The notes: generated from the sequence alone by a model not told the origin. A stretch of 64,000 bases of DNA from Muricea muricata (GCA_963855995.1 OY979728.1:6931330-6995329); one strand, 5' to 3'; shown: positions 30,470 to 42,667, numbered from the stretch's first letter. Translations and numbers: made by a program.

Positions 30470-31480
30470 TTGTGTATGGCGACCTCGGGAAACGACGAAT
30501 ATGGATCGCTGTTGCGTATCGAAAAGTTTAAAGGAGAGAACTTTCACTTATGGAAATTTAAAATGCAAATGGTTCTGGAGGAAAAGGATCTTTGGAACAT
30601 TGTTAAGGGCGATGAGGTAGAACCTGCAGAAGAAGGAACTACTGAAACTCAGCGTCGGCAATTTCAAAAACGGGAAAGAAAAGCTCTCGCTACAATTTGT
30701 CTGTCTTTGGGGGATGAACAATTGTCTCTTGTTCGTACGGCTACAACAGCAAAACAAGCATGGTCGAAACTTGAAAGTCATTACGAGGTAAAGTCCTTAG
30801 CAAATAAACTGTTTCTTCGTAAGAAGTATTTTACTATGTCTATGGGAGTTGATGATTCGATGGGTGAGCACATCAACAAAATGAAAGAGCTGGCAAGTCA
30901 ACTGGAAGCAGTTGGTGCATCTATTACTGAGGATGACCAAGTTGCAACGCTCTTATGTAGTCTCCCTGAATCATATAATGGTTTAATCACAGCTTTAGAA
31001 TCCCGTGCTGATGATTTAAAATTAGAATTTGTTACTGCAAGATTACTTCATGAGGAACACAAGCGTAAGGAAAATTTATTAACCCCAGATGCTGGAGAGA
31101 AAGCTTTATTGTGCAAGCATGATCGACCAAATCAGAGAAGTTTGAAACCTAAAAGAAAAGGCAAATGTCACAACTGTGGAATACCAGGACATTGGGCAAG
31201 GGAATGTCGTAAACCCAAGAAAGAAAAACCAAAGGAAGACAAAGAGAAACAAGATGGTGCATCATACAAGGCATCATGTTCACATGCGTCATTTTGGTCA
31301 TCGAAACCTGTGAATCGAAAGGATTTGACATGGTATATTGACTCAGGTGCTTCACAGCATATGTCATATGATAAGGAAATGATGGTAGACTATGTTCACT
31401 TTGAAAATCCTCAAAAGGTATGTTTGGGTGATAATCGAGTAGTTCAAGCATTTGGCAAAGGAAATATTTGGCTATGTTAA
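30470..31480 (+). CDS. Copia gag-protease frame
   Basis: 336 codons. The N-terminal ~200 residues are the copia gag capsid region (FKGENFHLWKFKMQMVLEEK, AWSKLESHY). A CCHC zinc knuckle CHNCGIPGHWAREC lies at residues 233-246, followed by a Lys-rich linker. The aspartic protease active site WYIDSGAS is at 288-295 with the catalytic Asp at 291. The frame stops at 31480, inside the protease domain; the coding potential continues one frame over from ~31470. The start could be Met1 or Met3. The product packages element RNA into virus-like particles. Confidence 0.9.
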   Translation: MCMATSGNDEYGSLLRIEKFKGENFHLWKFKMQMVLEEKDLWNIVKGDEVEPAEEGTTETQRRQFQKRERKALATICLSLGDEQLSLVRTATTAKQAWSKLESHYEVKSLANKLFLRKKYFTMSMGVDDSMGEHINKMKELASQLEAVGASITEDDQVATLLCSLPESYNGLITALESRADDLKLEFVTARLLHEEHKRKENLLTPDAGEKALLCKHDRPNQRSLKPKRKGKCHNCGIPGHWARECRKPKKEKPKEDKEKQDGASYKASCSHASFWSSKPVNRKDLTWYIDSGASQHMSYDKEMMVDYVHFENPQKVCLGDNRVVQAFGKGNIWLC

Positions 31481-34187
31481 AACCGGAAATGAGTACAAAC
31501 CTGCTAGATTGGTAGATGTTCTATATGTCCCAGACTTAGCAAAGAATCTTTTCTCAGTAAGTGCTGCTGCTAAGCGAGGATATTCTATTGAGCTCCACCA
31601 AAGTGGATGTGTGATCCTTGACAAGTTTCAAAAAATATCTGGATCTGGTAAACTGCAAAATAACTTGTATGTCCTTGATGTTAATGAAAAGAATGTGGGA
31701 TTTCATGATGTTAATATTGCTTCCAATGAGCATCCTGAAGAGTTATGGCATCAAAGATTCGGACATTTGAGTAAAAACAATTTGCGTCTGTTACGAGATC
31801 AGAAATTAGTAACTGGAATGGACTTCCAACCTGCTAAAGAATCAGAGTTTTGTGAAGGCTGTGCACATGGCAAGCAGAAACGAGCATCATTTCCAAAAGG
31901 ACAGGCGACTCGAGCAAGTGAAATTATAGAAATTGTACACAGTGATGTTTGTGGACCAATGCAAGAGAACAGTCTCGGTGGCAATCGTTACTTTGTAACC
32001 TTTATTGACGACAAATCCAGATTCACCGCTGTTTACTTCATGAAAACAAAGGATCAAGTACTTGAGAAATTCAAAGAATACGAAGCAATGGTTACAAACA
32101 TGACAGAGAAGAAGATAAAGATTCTTCGATCAGACAACGGTGGTGAGTACACATCTAAAGAATTTTCCAATTATCTTAAAGAAAAGGGAGTTCAGCATCA
32201 GCTTAGTGTACCCCGAACACCTCAGCAGAATGGAGTTGCAGAGAGAATGAACAGAACAATTCAGGAAACTGCACGGTCTATGATGTATAATGCAGGACAG
32301 GATAAGAAGTTTTGGGCTGAGACAGTTTGCACGGCAGTTATAATTAGAAATCGAAGTCCTACAGTTGCGGTGGACAATATGACTCCATATGAATGTTTTT
32401 ATGGAAGCAAACCAGACGTGTCGCATTTCAAGGTGTTTGGATGTAAAGCGTATATGCACGTTCCTAAAGAAAATCGAAAGAAATGGGATTCGAAGACGAA
32501 GAAATGCATATTCGTTGGTTATAGTATTACAAGTAAAGGATATAGACTATATGATCCCGTAAGTAGAAAGATATGTGTATCCAGAGATGTTTTATTCGAC
32601 GAAGATGAATTTATCCAACGGAAGAAAGAGATCCAAGTTTTCGACACAAGTGATTCTGAAAATGAAGAAGAAATACAAGAGATCAACGAACCTATGCCGC
32701 AAGCAACTCAAGAAGACCATGATAACATTGATAACGAAGAAAGTACCAGTGAAGAAACGGATGTTATACAGCAACAACAACCACGACGATCAACGCGCAA
32801 GCGGGAACCTCCAGATAGACATGGCGTAGTTATTACTGGCAATTGGTGGGAAAATAATGTCGCATGTAGTGATGGCGAGTACAGTTTTGAAGAGCCTACA
32901 ACCGTAAACGAAGCTCTGAACGGTCCAGATAACGAACAGTGGAAACGTGCGTTGGACAACGAGTACTCCGCTCATATCAAGAATAATACGTGGACATTGA
33001 CCAATTTGCCCAAAGGCCGTAAAGCTATAGATTGCAGATGGGTATTCAAAGTTAAATACAAAGCAGATGGATCGGTAGAACGACATAAAGCTCGTTTGGT
33101 GGCGAAAGGCTGTTCACAAAAGCCCGGTTTAGATTACGAAGAAACCTTTTCACCAGTGGCAAAGTATACATCAATTCGTACATTGTTGGCAATCGCAAAC
33201 CAGTTGAACCTAGAAGTACATCAAATGGATGTTTCTACAGTATTCTTGAACGGCAAATTAGAAGAAGAGATATACATGTCTCAACCTGAAGGATACGTGA
33301 AAGAAGGAGAAGAAGAGTTGGTCTGCAAACTAAACAAAAGTATCTACGGACTGAAACAGTCGTCACGATGCTGGTTCAACACTATCGATGAATTCTTGGA
33401 GAATTCAGGTTATACGAAATCGAGCTCAGACCCTTGTATCTACATCAAACGAGAGGGAGACGACATTATGCTCATTGCCTTGTATGTGGATGATTTGATA
33501 CCAGCAAGTAACAGCAAGAGTATGTTACTTAGAGAAAAGGCAGCTTTGCGACAACGATTTGAGATGAAAGACCTCGGAGAAGTTCATTACTGCCTAGGGA
33601 TTCAGGTGGAACGAGACAAAGATAACAAGCGAATGAGATTACACCAAGCGCAATACCTCGAAAACTTGTTAGAGAAGTTTGGTATGCAAGATTGTAAACC
33701 GGCTGCGACACCAGTTGATCAAAGCACGAAGTTACTACCAAACGAAGGAGAACCTATTGATAAAGAGAACTATCAAGCTTTAATTGGAGGACTGACATAC
33801 GCGGTAACTGCAACAAGACCTGACCTTGCACAAGCGTTAGGAACAGTGAATCAATTTTGTTCAAACCCAGGAGAAGAACACTGGAAAGCGGCAAAACGTA
33901 TCCTGCGATACATCAAAGGAACAATCGATTATGGCATCACATTCGATGGAAACAAAGACACCGATGTCGAGTTAAAAGGCTATGTTGATGCTGATTGGGG
34001 AAGTAATCCAAATGGTCGTAAATCACATTCAGGATATTTGTTCACAGTATGCGAAGGAGTGATCAGTTGGGCAAGTAAGAAGCAAAGTGTTGTCGCACTT
34101 TCGTCAACTGAAGCAGAATATGTAGCTGCATCGTTAGCAAGTCAAGAAGCAATTAAGTTTTGTTCAAAAGAAACCAACGGTGATTAA
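31452..34187 (+). pseudogene. Copia pol frame (protease end, integrase, reverse transcriptase, RNase H)
   Basis: 911 codons in the frame +1 to gag. It covers the end of the protease (DVLYVPDLAKNLFSV) and the pre-integrase zinc site (HQRFGH, CEGCAHGK). The integrase core has Asp165, Asp228 and Glu264, i.e. DD35E spacing, in HSDVCGP, SDNGGEY and NGVAERMN. The reverse transcriptase follows (WVFKVKYKADG, MDVSTVFLNG) with YVDD at 678-681. The RNase H includes DADWGSN and SSTEAEY. The frame is lost near 34165, where ~25 bases of the usual RNase H linker seem to be deleted. The upstream Met is incidental, since the true start is in gag. Confidence 0.9.
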
Positions 34188-34416
34188 AGAAGATAATCAA
34201 GGAACTATAGCATTATCAAGAAATCCAAAGTATCATCCAAGAACGAAACATATTGACATTAAATATCACTTTATCCGTGACAAAGTAGCAAAGAAAGAAC
34301 TTATTCTCGACTATTGTCCTACGGAACAAATGTTAGCAGACCTACTGACAAAACCATTAGGCAAAACATTATTTCAAAGAATAAGAGGACTCATGGGAGT
34401 TAAAAACGCATGTTAA
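34180..34416 (+). pseudogene. Copia RNase H C-terminal fragment
   Basis: Continues pol in a third frame: the family block EDNQGTIALSRNP, RTKHIDIKYHFIRD and DLLTKPL. The bases just upstream read PTVI in this frame, which shows that coding continuity was broken by a small deletion near 34165. It ends 39 bp before the 3' LTR. Confidence 0.88.
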
Positions 34417-34446
34417 ATTAGTTAAAAGGTTATAGTTCATATTTTC

Positions 34447-34455
34447 GAGAGGGAG
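34447..34455 (+). other. Copia polypurine tract
   Basis: GAGAGGGAG immediately precedes the 3' LTR; this is the expected plus-strand primer site. Confidence 0.8.
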
Positions 34456-34671
34456 TGTTAAGAATATTTAATTATAGATCAGAGTTATAGATGAGTCAAC
34501 GAAAACATCGAACTATCCAGATATCATAATAGATCAGTGTATAGGTCACGTGCTCCTCTTTTGGCAACACATGTTTTTATATTTTTGGTTCGCTTTAATA
34601 AATACACACAAAATGTAGTCGTTCTTTATTTCTTTTCGCGTTTGTGGTCGTAATTCCAATTAAGTTTAACA
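34456..34671 (+). repeat. Copia 3' LTR
   Basis: 216 bp. It differs from the 5' LTR by one inserted G (CACGTGCTCC versus CACGTCTCC) and one T-to-G change, and is followed by the AACAC target duplication. Confidence 0.95.
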
Positions 34672-34724
34672 AACACTAACTTACTATACCTGAGTGTTGT
34701 TTTAATCCAGATATCCTGAAATTC

Positions 34725-34983
34725 AAATTGCCAATCTTCAGATTATTCTCATATTTTAAAACATCATTTTTGGACAAGATCTTAGGCAAGACCGAAGCAT
34801 GCCAACAGCGATTGTTCATCATTGTTACACAGGATTTAAACTCAACAACATAACAATGGAGCATTCCACTATTAGACAAACTTTTGAACTCGGAAAATCA
34901 ATTAGCAAAGCTGGAAAGAGCATCCTAAATTTAATACCATTGTCAAGTTTGGTTGCAAAATATTGTAAAATTTGGAAAATAAA
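34725..34983. other. left edge of segmental duplication, copy 2
   Basis: Matches 10591-10849 with a few substitutions. The preceding 48 bp (34677-34724) are unique and lie between the Copia element and the breakpoint. No gene recognised. Confidence 0.8.
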
Positions 34984-35006
34984 GCGAATTTTGTGTACTT
35001 TTGTAT
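34984..35006 (+). repeat. inverted repeat bounding the 355-bp satellite, copy 2 left arm
   Basis: Matches 10850-10872 with one mismatch and pairs in inverse orientation with 43098-43120. Confidence 0.7.
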
Positions 35007-38000
35007 CACGCACGAAATTTAGGAAAAATTCAAAAATTCAGGACAATATACCAAAGTGGGAAAAGTTCAAACATAGTGTTCAACATTAGCAGAGTGTCCG
35101 AAGTATATCTATATGGCCCCAAACTTAGCTAAAATCCGAGCGTGTGATGATCTGGTAATGCGTGAAGAATTTTACATCATTTCCATGTAATATGGGAAAA
35201 TGCCAAATGAAAACACTTACCATATACAAGGCCAATGTTCAGCCAAAATAGGTGAAATGAGTCAAATTCTAAAACAGCAATAAAATAAGTTGTTCTGGTT
35301 CCAAACTAAGTTTTTTCATATACAATGACCAAATTCATCATTTTGAGCTAAGTTTCATGACATTTCATCGCATTTCGGAAAATTTCAAAAATTCAGCCCA
35401 ATATACCAAAGCGGGAAATGTTCAAACATAGTGGTCAACATTAGCAGAGTGTCCCAAGTATATCTATAGGGCCCCAAACTTAGCTAAAATCCAAGCGTGT
35501 GATGATCTGGTAATGCATAAAGAATTTTACGTCATTCCATGTAATAAGGGAAAACGCCAAATGAAAACACTTACCACATACAAGGCCAGTGTTCAGCCAA
35601 AATAGGTGAAATGAGTCAAATTCTAAAACAGCAATAAAATACGTTGTTCTGGTTCCAAACTATGTTTTTTCATATACAATGACCAAATTCATCATTTTGA
35701 GCTACGTTTCATGACATTTCATCGCATTTCGGCAAATTTCAAAAATTCAGCCCAATATACCAAAGTGGGAAATGTTCAAACATAGTGGTCAACATTAGCA
35801 GAGTGTCCGAAGTATATCTATAGGGCCCCAAACTTAGCTAAAATCCGAGCGTGTGATGATCTGGTAATGCATAAAGAATTTTACATCATTTCCATGTAAT
35901 ATGGGAAAATGCTGAATGAAAACACTTACCACATACAACGCCAGTGTTCAGCCAAAATAGGTGAAATGAGTCAAATTCTAAAACAGCAATAAAATACGTT
36001 GTTCTCGTTCCAAACAAAGTTTTTTCATATACAATGACCAAATTCATCATTTTGAGCTAAGTTTCATGACATTTCATCGCATTTAGGCAACTTTCAAAAA
36101 TTCAGGCCAATATTCCAAAGTGGGAAAAGTTCAAACATAGTGGTAAATATTAGAAGAGTGTCCAAAGTACATCTCTAGTGCCCCAAACTTAGCTAAAATC
36201 AAAGCGTGTGCTGATCTGGTAATGCGTGAAGAATTTTACATCATTTCCATGTAATATGGGAAAATGCCGAATGAAAACACTTACCACATACAAGGCCAGT
36301 GTTCAGCCAAAATAGGTGAAATGAGTCAAATTCTAAAACAGCAATAAAATACGTTGTTCTCGTTCCAAACTATGTTTTTTCATATACAATGACCAAATTC
36401 ATCATTTTGAGCTAAGTTTCATGACATTTCATCGCTTTTAGGCAGCTTTCACAAATTCAGGCCAATATACCAAAGTGGGAAAAGTTCAAACATAGTGGTA
36501 AACATTAGCAGAGTGTCCGAAGTACATCTCTAGTGCCCCAAACTTAGCTAAAATCCGAGCGTGTGCTAATCTGGTAATGCGTGAGGAATTTTACATCATT
36601 TCCATGTAATGTGGGAAAATGCCGAATGAAAACACTTACCACATACAAGGCCAGTGTTCAGCCAAAATAGGTGAAATGAGTCAAATTCTAAAACAGCAAT
36701 AAAATACGTTGTTCTCGTTCCAAACAAAGTTTTTTCATATACAATGACCAAATTCATCATTTTGAGCTAAGTTTCATGACATTTCATCGCATTTGGGCAA
36801 CTTTCAAAAATTCAGGCCAATATACCAAAGTGGGAAAAGTTCAAACATAGTGGTCAACATTAGCAGAGTGTCCGAAGTACATCTCTAGTGCCCCAAGCTT
36901 AGCTAAAATCCGAGCGTGTGTTGATCTGGTAATGCGTGAAGAATTTTACATCATTTCCATGTAATATGGGAAAATGCCGAATGAAAACACTTACCACATA
37001 CAAGGCCAGTGTTCAGCCAAAATAGGTGAAATGAGTTAATTCTAAAACAGCAATAAAATACGTTGTTCTCGTTCCAAACTAAGTTTTTTCATATACAATG
37101 ACCAAATTCATCATTTTGAGCTAAGTTTCATGACATTTCATCGCATTTAGGCAAATTTCAAAAATTCAGGCCAATATACCAAAGTGGGAAAAGTTCAAAC
37201 ATAGTGGTAAACATTAGCAGAGTGTCCGAAGTACATCTCTAGTGCCCCAAACTTAGCTAAAATCTGAGCGTGTGCTAATCTGGTAATGCGTGAGGAATTT
37301 TACATCATTTCCATGTAATATGGGAAAATGCCGAATGAAAACGCTTACCACATACAAGGCCAGTGTTCAGCCAAAATAGGTGAAATGAGTCAAATTCTAA
37401 AACAGCAATAAAATACGTTGTTCTCGTTCCAAACAAAGTTTTTTCATATACAATGACCAAATTCATCATTTTGAGCTAAGTTTCATGACATTTCATCGCA
37501 TTTGGGCAACTTTCAAAAATTCAGGCCAATATACCAAAGTGGGAAAAGTTCAAACATAGTGGTCAACATTAGTAGAGTGTCCGAAGTACATCTCTAGTGC
37601 CCCAAGCTTAGCTAAAATCCGAGCGTATGCTGATCTGGTAATGCGTGAAGAATTTTACATCATTTCCATGTAATATGGGAAAATGCCGAATGAAAACACT
37701 TACCACATACAAGGCCAGTGTTCAGCCAAAATAGGTGAAATGACTCAAATTCTAAAACAGCAATAAAATACGTTGTTCTCGTTCCAAACTAAGTTTTTTC
37801 ATATACAATGACCAAATTCATCATTTTGAGCTAAGTTTCATGACATTTCATCGCATTTAGGCAAATTTCAAAAATTCAGGCCAATATACCAAAGTGGGAA
37901 AAGTTCAAACATAGTGGTCAACATTAGCAGAGTGTCCGAAGTACATCTCTTGTGCTCCAAACTTAGCTAAAATCCGAGCGTGTGCTGATCTGGTAATGCG

Positions 38001-38477
38001 TGAAGAATTTTACATCATTTCCATGTAATATGGGAAATTGCCGAATGAAAACACTTACCACATACAACGCCAGTGTTCAGCCAAAATAGGTGAAATGAGT
38101 CAAATTCTAAAACAGCAATAAAATACGTTGTTCTCGTTCCAAACAAAGTTTTTTCATATACAATGACCAAATTCATCATTTTGAGCTAAGTTTCATGACA
38201 TTTCATCGCATTTAGTCAAATTTCAAAAATTCACCCAATATACCAAAGTGGGAAAAGTTGAAACATAGTGGTCAACATTGGCAGAGTGTCCGAAGTACAT
38301 CTCTTGTGCCTCAAACTTAGCTAAAATCCGAGCGTGTGCTGATCTGGTAATGCGTGAAGAATTTTACATCATTTCCATGTAATATGGGAAAAATCCGAAT
38401 GAAAGCACTTACCACATACAAGGCCAGTGTTGTGCAAAATAGGTGAAATGAGTCAAATTCTAAAACGGCAATAAAAT
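35007..38477 (+). repeat. 355-bp satellite array, copy 2, dimeric higher-order repeat
   Basis: About 9.7 monomers of the 355-bp satellite, roughly two more than in copy 1. A 710-bp two-monomer unit is seen through the variant GTGCTAATCTGGTAATGCGTGAGG near 36565 and 37275. The first three monomers are more diverged (TATCTATAGGGCCCC). The array ends at ATAAAAT (38471-38477), where the DIRS element begins. Confidence 0.95.
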
Positions 38478-39620
38478 GCACTAGTGGCCACAACTGGCGC
38501 ATACAAATATAGAAAGACGAGCAACCCAAAACAAAGGACGATAACAGCTGAAACGTAGTAAGCACTTTTAATTTACTATATTCACTATCGGGAGCGCTAT
38601 TGGCAAAAAGACTGTCTTGTCTAATAGGTTTGTCATATTATTTGCGAAAAACACAGTCTGACGCCCAACCGATATGTTTTAGAATGACATCCGTTGGGAG
38701 GGAAGCACTGGCTTTACTGGCAGCAGCTACTCGAGTACTGTGAGCTTTGAACCTGGTTGTATCAACGCGGCTTAGAGACAGCAGTGTCTTGATCCATCGA
38801 CCTACCGTGCTCGTAGTGACGCCACCGTGCGGCTTAACAGACGAAACTAACAATTTACTGCTACTTCTTAATTGAGCAGTTCGCTCCAAATAATGTTCCA
38901 GCGTTCGGTAAACGCAGAGTTCCGTTTGACGATAGCGTCGAACATGGACGGTGGAGAAAATATTACCTGGCCGGTTTTGTTTCATGTGGTTTGTCACATG
39001 AAAAACAAATTGCTCATCTGTTTTTGTCATTGCTTGAGTATCTAAGGAAGCTAACGTTTGACATCTTTGCCCCGTAGTAAGGGCTAACAGAATAACAAAC
39101 TTATCAGTCACGTACTTGAGAGGCAACGTGGGAATAAATGCCATTTTTTGATAAAGTCTAAAACAATGTTCACGTCCCAAGTATCAGAATATTTTGGAGT
39201 CGGAGTTCTAGAGTTAAAGACTCCTTTCATGTACCGAGTAACGAAAGGATGAGCAGAAATCGTGTGGTTCGTACTGTGGAGGTGGGCGTCCATTAAATAA
39301 CAGTTTAAAGCTGACCTAGCGGTATTAATTGTAGAATATGATCGATCCTGTTCATATAATGTGTGGAGAAACTCTAGGTTTGCCGAAATTTGGCAGCCAG
39401 ACCAGCGTCGCCAGATAACTTGCATGCCATTAAGACCAGTTTCGAACTCATTGGGTGTGCTGTTCCCACCAGAGGATTGGTCAGCACGTCGTTCTCGACT
39501 TTGAACAGCCGTGGCGGCATTATCAGCAAGCTCACTAGACGGGAGAACCATACCTGAGTTGGCCATAAAGGCACAACAAGTATTATCGTGGCTCGGTCCT
39601 GGACGATCTTTTGCAGACAT
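38478..39620 (-). pseudogene. DIRS tyrosine recombinase, copy 2 (deleted, frameshifted, stop before Tyr)
   Basis: The N-terminal frame (39620 to ~39115) lacks the 43 codons that hold SWRPGTQKQY, an in-frame deletion of 129 bp. After the same one-base frame loss as in copy 1, the catalytic frame (39180-38638) shows GQRCQTLAS (Arg), AHSTRVAAAS (HxxR box) and HIGWASDCVFRK. A TAA stop at 38638-38640 falls exactly where the family has Tyr-Tyr; the next codon is Tyr, and the same frame continues towards the element's end. Three lesions make it inactive. Confidence 0.88.
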
Positions 39621-39985
39621 CTAGTAACGAGACAAAAAGGGGGAAAAGCAAACCCGTTAGTGAACATCGCCCAAACGATGGTAAACGCATCAATATATGT
39701 CGTGCCAGGATCTGGTCGCCAGGAAACATACGTGTCTAGTTTGTGATTGATGCGACTAGCAAATAAATCAATCGAGGGCGACCCAAATAGCGATGAAATT
39801 TTCATGAAAATCAAAGGATTGAGCTTCCATTCGGTTCCGACAGTCAAGTTACGGGATAGTTGATCAGCAGTAATGTTCAGATTCCCAGGGATAAATGACG
39901 CAGAGAGCCAATTGCGGCGAGCAATTGCCCAGTCCCAGGCGTCTTTTGTGACGAAGTTACATTCCTCCACCTGGCAGCCGCCCAT
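39374..39985 (-). pseudogene. DIRS RNase H end and C-terminal pol domain, copy 2
   Basis: Same domain as at 14164-14892: SASFIPGNLNITADQLSR, LFASRINHKLDTYVSW, FPPF and PLWPTQVWF. It ends earlier (KFRQT) because the 129-bp deletion brings in a stop. AWDWAIARR here versus ICDWAIARR in copy 1 is one of few differences. Confidence 0.88.
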
Positions 39986-40490
39986 TGCTGTTAGTATAGG
40001 TAATAGTATAATTTCGAGTGCAATTACGGATAAACAAGCACGAGTGAGTTTTAAAAAACTGCAAAATAGCGCGAGTCCGAAGGACGAGCGCTATTTGCGG
40101 TTTTTAAAAACTCACGAGTGCTTGTTTTCCGTAATTGCACGAGAAATTATACTATTACTTATTAATAATATAAAAAGGAAATGTTCAAACAAGCATTTTG
40201 TACTTAAAACTTCGCATTATGCAAGTGCACTCATTCTCGAATTTCTTCGCTTAAAAAAATCATGTTTACAAAAGCCATGGCTAAAAGTTTTATGTACAAA
40301 GTTCCAGCATACTTTAGAGTTTGTTTTGTGATCATAATTGCCAGAGAAGAATCCCAAATTGTGTTGAAATTTCGACGAAATCTTTAAGCAAACGTGAAAA
40401 TTCGGCCGCCATATTTTTGGTTTTTCAGCGAGTAAATACCATCGCTCAAAGAGCTTATTACAGATTTTTGCACTGTTGTTACAGATTTTT
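39986..40490. mobile_element. 505-bp insertion with long hairpin in DIRS pol, copy 2
   Basis: Counterpart of 14893-15398, with the same breakpoints and the ~159-bp hairpin at 40000-40158. It shows that this defective structure was already present when the segment was duplicated. Confidence 0.7.
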
Positions 40491-40930
40491 GCATCGCGTA
40501 AGTCAATTGACGTCATATAGCAACCTGGGGTCATAAGGTTTATGGCGGATTGTAATGTATCCATTTTAAATCTATGGTAAGTCACATATTCATTTAACCC
40601 TTTCAGATTGAAAATCACGCGAAACTTGCCGGATTCCTTCTTGGGCCAGAGAAATATTGGTGAAATAATTTCCCCTGTCTCAGGTTGGGATCGTTCGATA
40701 ACATTTTTAGATAAAAGGGAACGAACTTCCTCATCAATAGCGATTTGTTCCGCCAGAGAGAACTTATAAACGGGTGAAGTTCGTCGCCACCCCGATACGG
40801 GTTCACTATTAAACTCAATTTGATAGTTCGAAACACACATAAGAATGAATGGGTCAGAAGTAAGTTTTTCCCACTCTTCCAGATGAAGACTGATTTGGCC
40901 GCCAACAAAGGCCTGTTGTGATGCTAACAA
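40491..40930 (-). pseudogene. DIRS reverse transcriptase N-terminal fragment, copy 2
   Basis: Encodes GGQISLHLEEWEKLTSDPF, SPIFLWPKKESGKFRVIF and MTSIDLRDA without the one-base loss seen in copy 1. It stops being DIRS sequence at the pol insertion, before the YxDD region. Confidence 0.88.
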
Positions 40931-40933
40931 GGC

Positions 40934-41888
40934 TAAAATAGTCGCTTTGACACTAACCTGTTGAGAAGGAACTATTGCTGTGGCTTCTTTGGCTGAGTTG
41001 CACTCACTTTGGCTCCTGATCGGCGTCGATAGGAGCTTCTGTCCCCGAAAAAAGCTTGAAAACTTCTGGGAGGATACCGGGATTCGCCAGCTCGAGGAGT
41101 GTTAGTGTTACGCGTTGTTATCGCAGCATACGGGTGAAAACGAGATCCACGACCTCGCCCAAAGCTAGTCAGCCTGTTACTGAGTTGGCTAGCCTTTGTG
41201 AGCTGCTCATTTTCTTTATTAATGTCGTCACCAAATAGCTCTGTAGTGATTGGGGTGGACGAGTTACAGAGAGGTGCATATTTAGCATTCAGGTGTGGTC
41301 GTAGGAAGTCGCGTCGACGAAGATTGCATGATTTCTCTGTTGCCAGACATGGCTAACACAAGCGCATGTATGAGAGGGGGGCGAGCTTCGGCTGTGGTCT
41401 GTGCGCAGGCTTGAAGGATCGCATACACTGATGCTAAAATCAATTTTTGACACCGTTGCATAGCACTGTCCGCCGTGCGAACTGTTTGCCTTAACTGCTG
41501 CCAAACCACTTGTGTTGACTTTCGGGGCAACAAGGATGGTGCAATTTTCCGGTCGACGATACTTCTCGAGTACTGCGTCCAATTTCGCCTTCGGCAACTG
41601 ATGTTTACATAACTCACTGACAAGGTTGGCGAGCTGGTCGTCAACAGCGGGTCCAGTCTGGTCGGTAATGGTAAATTCCGCTGCAAGCTCAGCGAAAGGA
41701 CTCGGCAGTGGTGGAGCTTCTGTCTCAGCAGTGATATAGTTGTCCACGGCGTTGGCAACTGTTAATGAGCCGTCTTGCTCAGGCCCGGTGGTGCGGGGCA
41801 TTTCAGCATCAAACTCTTGTGAGGAAAAATAGTCCTCAAACTCGGTAAGCAGGTCCTGTTTGAAGGAAGTCATCATTTCGGTCATCAA
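40934..41888 (-). pseudogene. DIRS ORF1 (gag-like), frameshifted, copy 2
   Basis: Nearly identical to 15840-16794, with the same two frame changes. Landmarks are KLDAVLEKYRRPENC, TADSAMQRCQKL, LFGDDINKENEQ and an Arg-rich tail. Confidence 0.8.
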
Positions 41889-42440
41889 CGTTGTAATTGG
41901 ATTTTTTAGTTCATCCGGTAAAGGACTGCTTTGGGTAACATCTGCATCAGATGGTCAGCCATGGCTGCTAGAAAAGAATGGTCATTGTTCCACCGTCAAT
42001 GAACCATGATATATTTTGTAGAGATAAAACTCGATTTATGTTCTCGGGAACTGTAAGATTCTTCCCGTTTATATTTCATCTGGAGCTAGATTTACATGGG
42101 AAACTATAAATTTCTTTCCCTACATGCTCAGTAATGGGAAACTACAACGTTCTTTCCCAATAAATCAATAACTGACCTCGACGGGTGTGCAAATCGGCAA
42201 ATATAAATGCCGGCGGACATAGTGTTATGTTCGAGTTTGTTTCGATCCTGCAGAGAAATAGTCAGTAAGATAAAATAAAAATCAATTTACCTGAGCGAGT
42301 GGCAAATGCGTTAGATTTCCTGAAGGTAGAAGAGAATAGTCGAAGTCTGAACTGCTTGGCTTCACAACCTGTACTGACTCGTTGTGACACACAGCGTGCA
42401 TCTCATGTTAACCCGGAAGTACGTCACTACGATTTGGTAG
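41889..42440 (-). other. DIRS 5' non-coding region, copy 2
   Basis: Matches 16795-17346, including the three GGGAA...TTCCC dyads (near 42046, 42098 and 42136). No gene. Confidence 0.55.
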
Positions 42441-42452
42441 AATAAGTTGTTC

Positions 42453-42667
42453 GGGATTGGCTACCTCACGGGCGTTCTTTGTGGGTGACGTCAATATTTT
42501 TGGCATGCGGTTGTTCATACAAATTCGTTATTTCTTCGTAAATAATCGTAGCGTGTTCGTATTGGGATTGCAAAACGGTGTCACAGTGATATGGGTACCC
42601 TCGTGTTTTGTGTATCCCCATACTCATATCACTAGCAATTGTGTCACAGTGGACGTCACCCACAAAG
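42453..42667. mobile_element. 215-bp non-autonomous insertion, copy 2
   Basis: Same insertion as 17359-17573, with AGTTGTTC at 42445-42452 and 42668-42675 and the 16-bp inverted repeats inside. Confidence 0.65.

Larger units (their letters stand above)
30176..34671 (+). mobile_element. Copia-type LTR retrotransposon (Ty1/copia), young but frameshifted
   Basis: A 4,496-bp element with TG...CA LTRs of 215 and 216 bp that differ by one indel and one substitution. It is flanked by a perfect 5-bp target duplication AACAC (30171-30175 and 34672-34676). Order: LTR, tRNA primer site, gag with CCHC, protease, integrase, reverse transcriptase, RNase H, polypurine tract, LTR. Integrase before reverse transcriptase identifies the copia lineage. 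Two frame breaks (near 31470 and 34165) make this copy non-autonomous despite the ~99% identical LTRs. Confidence 0.97.
38478..42440 (-). mobile_element. DIRS-like tyrosine-recombinase retroelement, copy 2
   Basis: 3,963 bp; the more complete copy. It interrupts a 355-bp monomer, leaving CAATAAAAT on the left and AATAAGTTGTTC on the right (at most a 3-bp overlap AAT). Same order as copy 1 and the same pol insertion. It retains the left end and the catalytic end of the recombinase, but has a private in-frame 43-codon deletion in the recombinase N-terminus (junction near 39379). Confidence 0.9.

Noticed and set aside
31452..31480. Programmed frameshift between Copia gag and pol
   Set aside because: Copia elements normally use one frame, the alignment implies lost bases and no slippery heptamer is evident; random damage is more likely.
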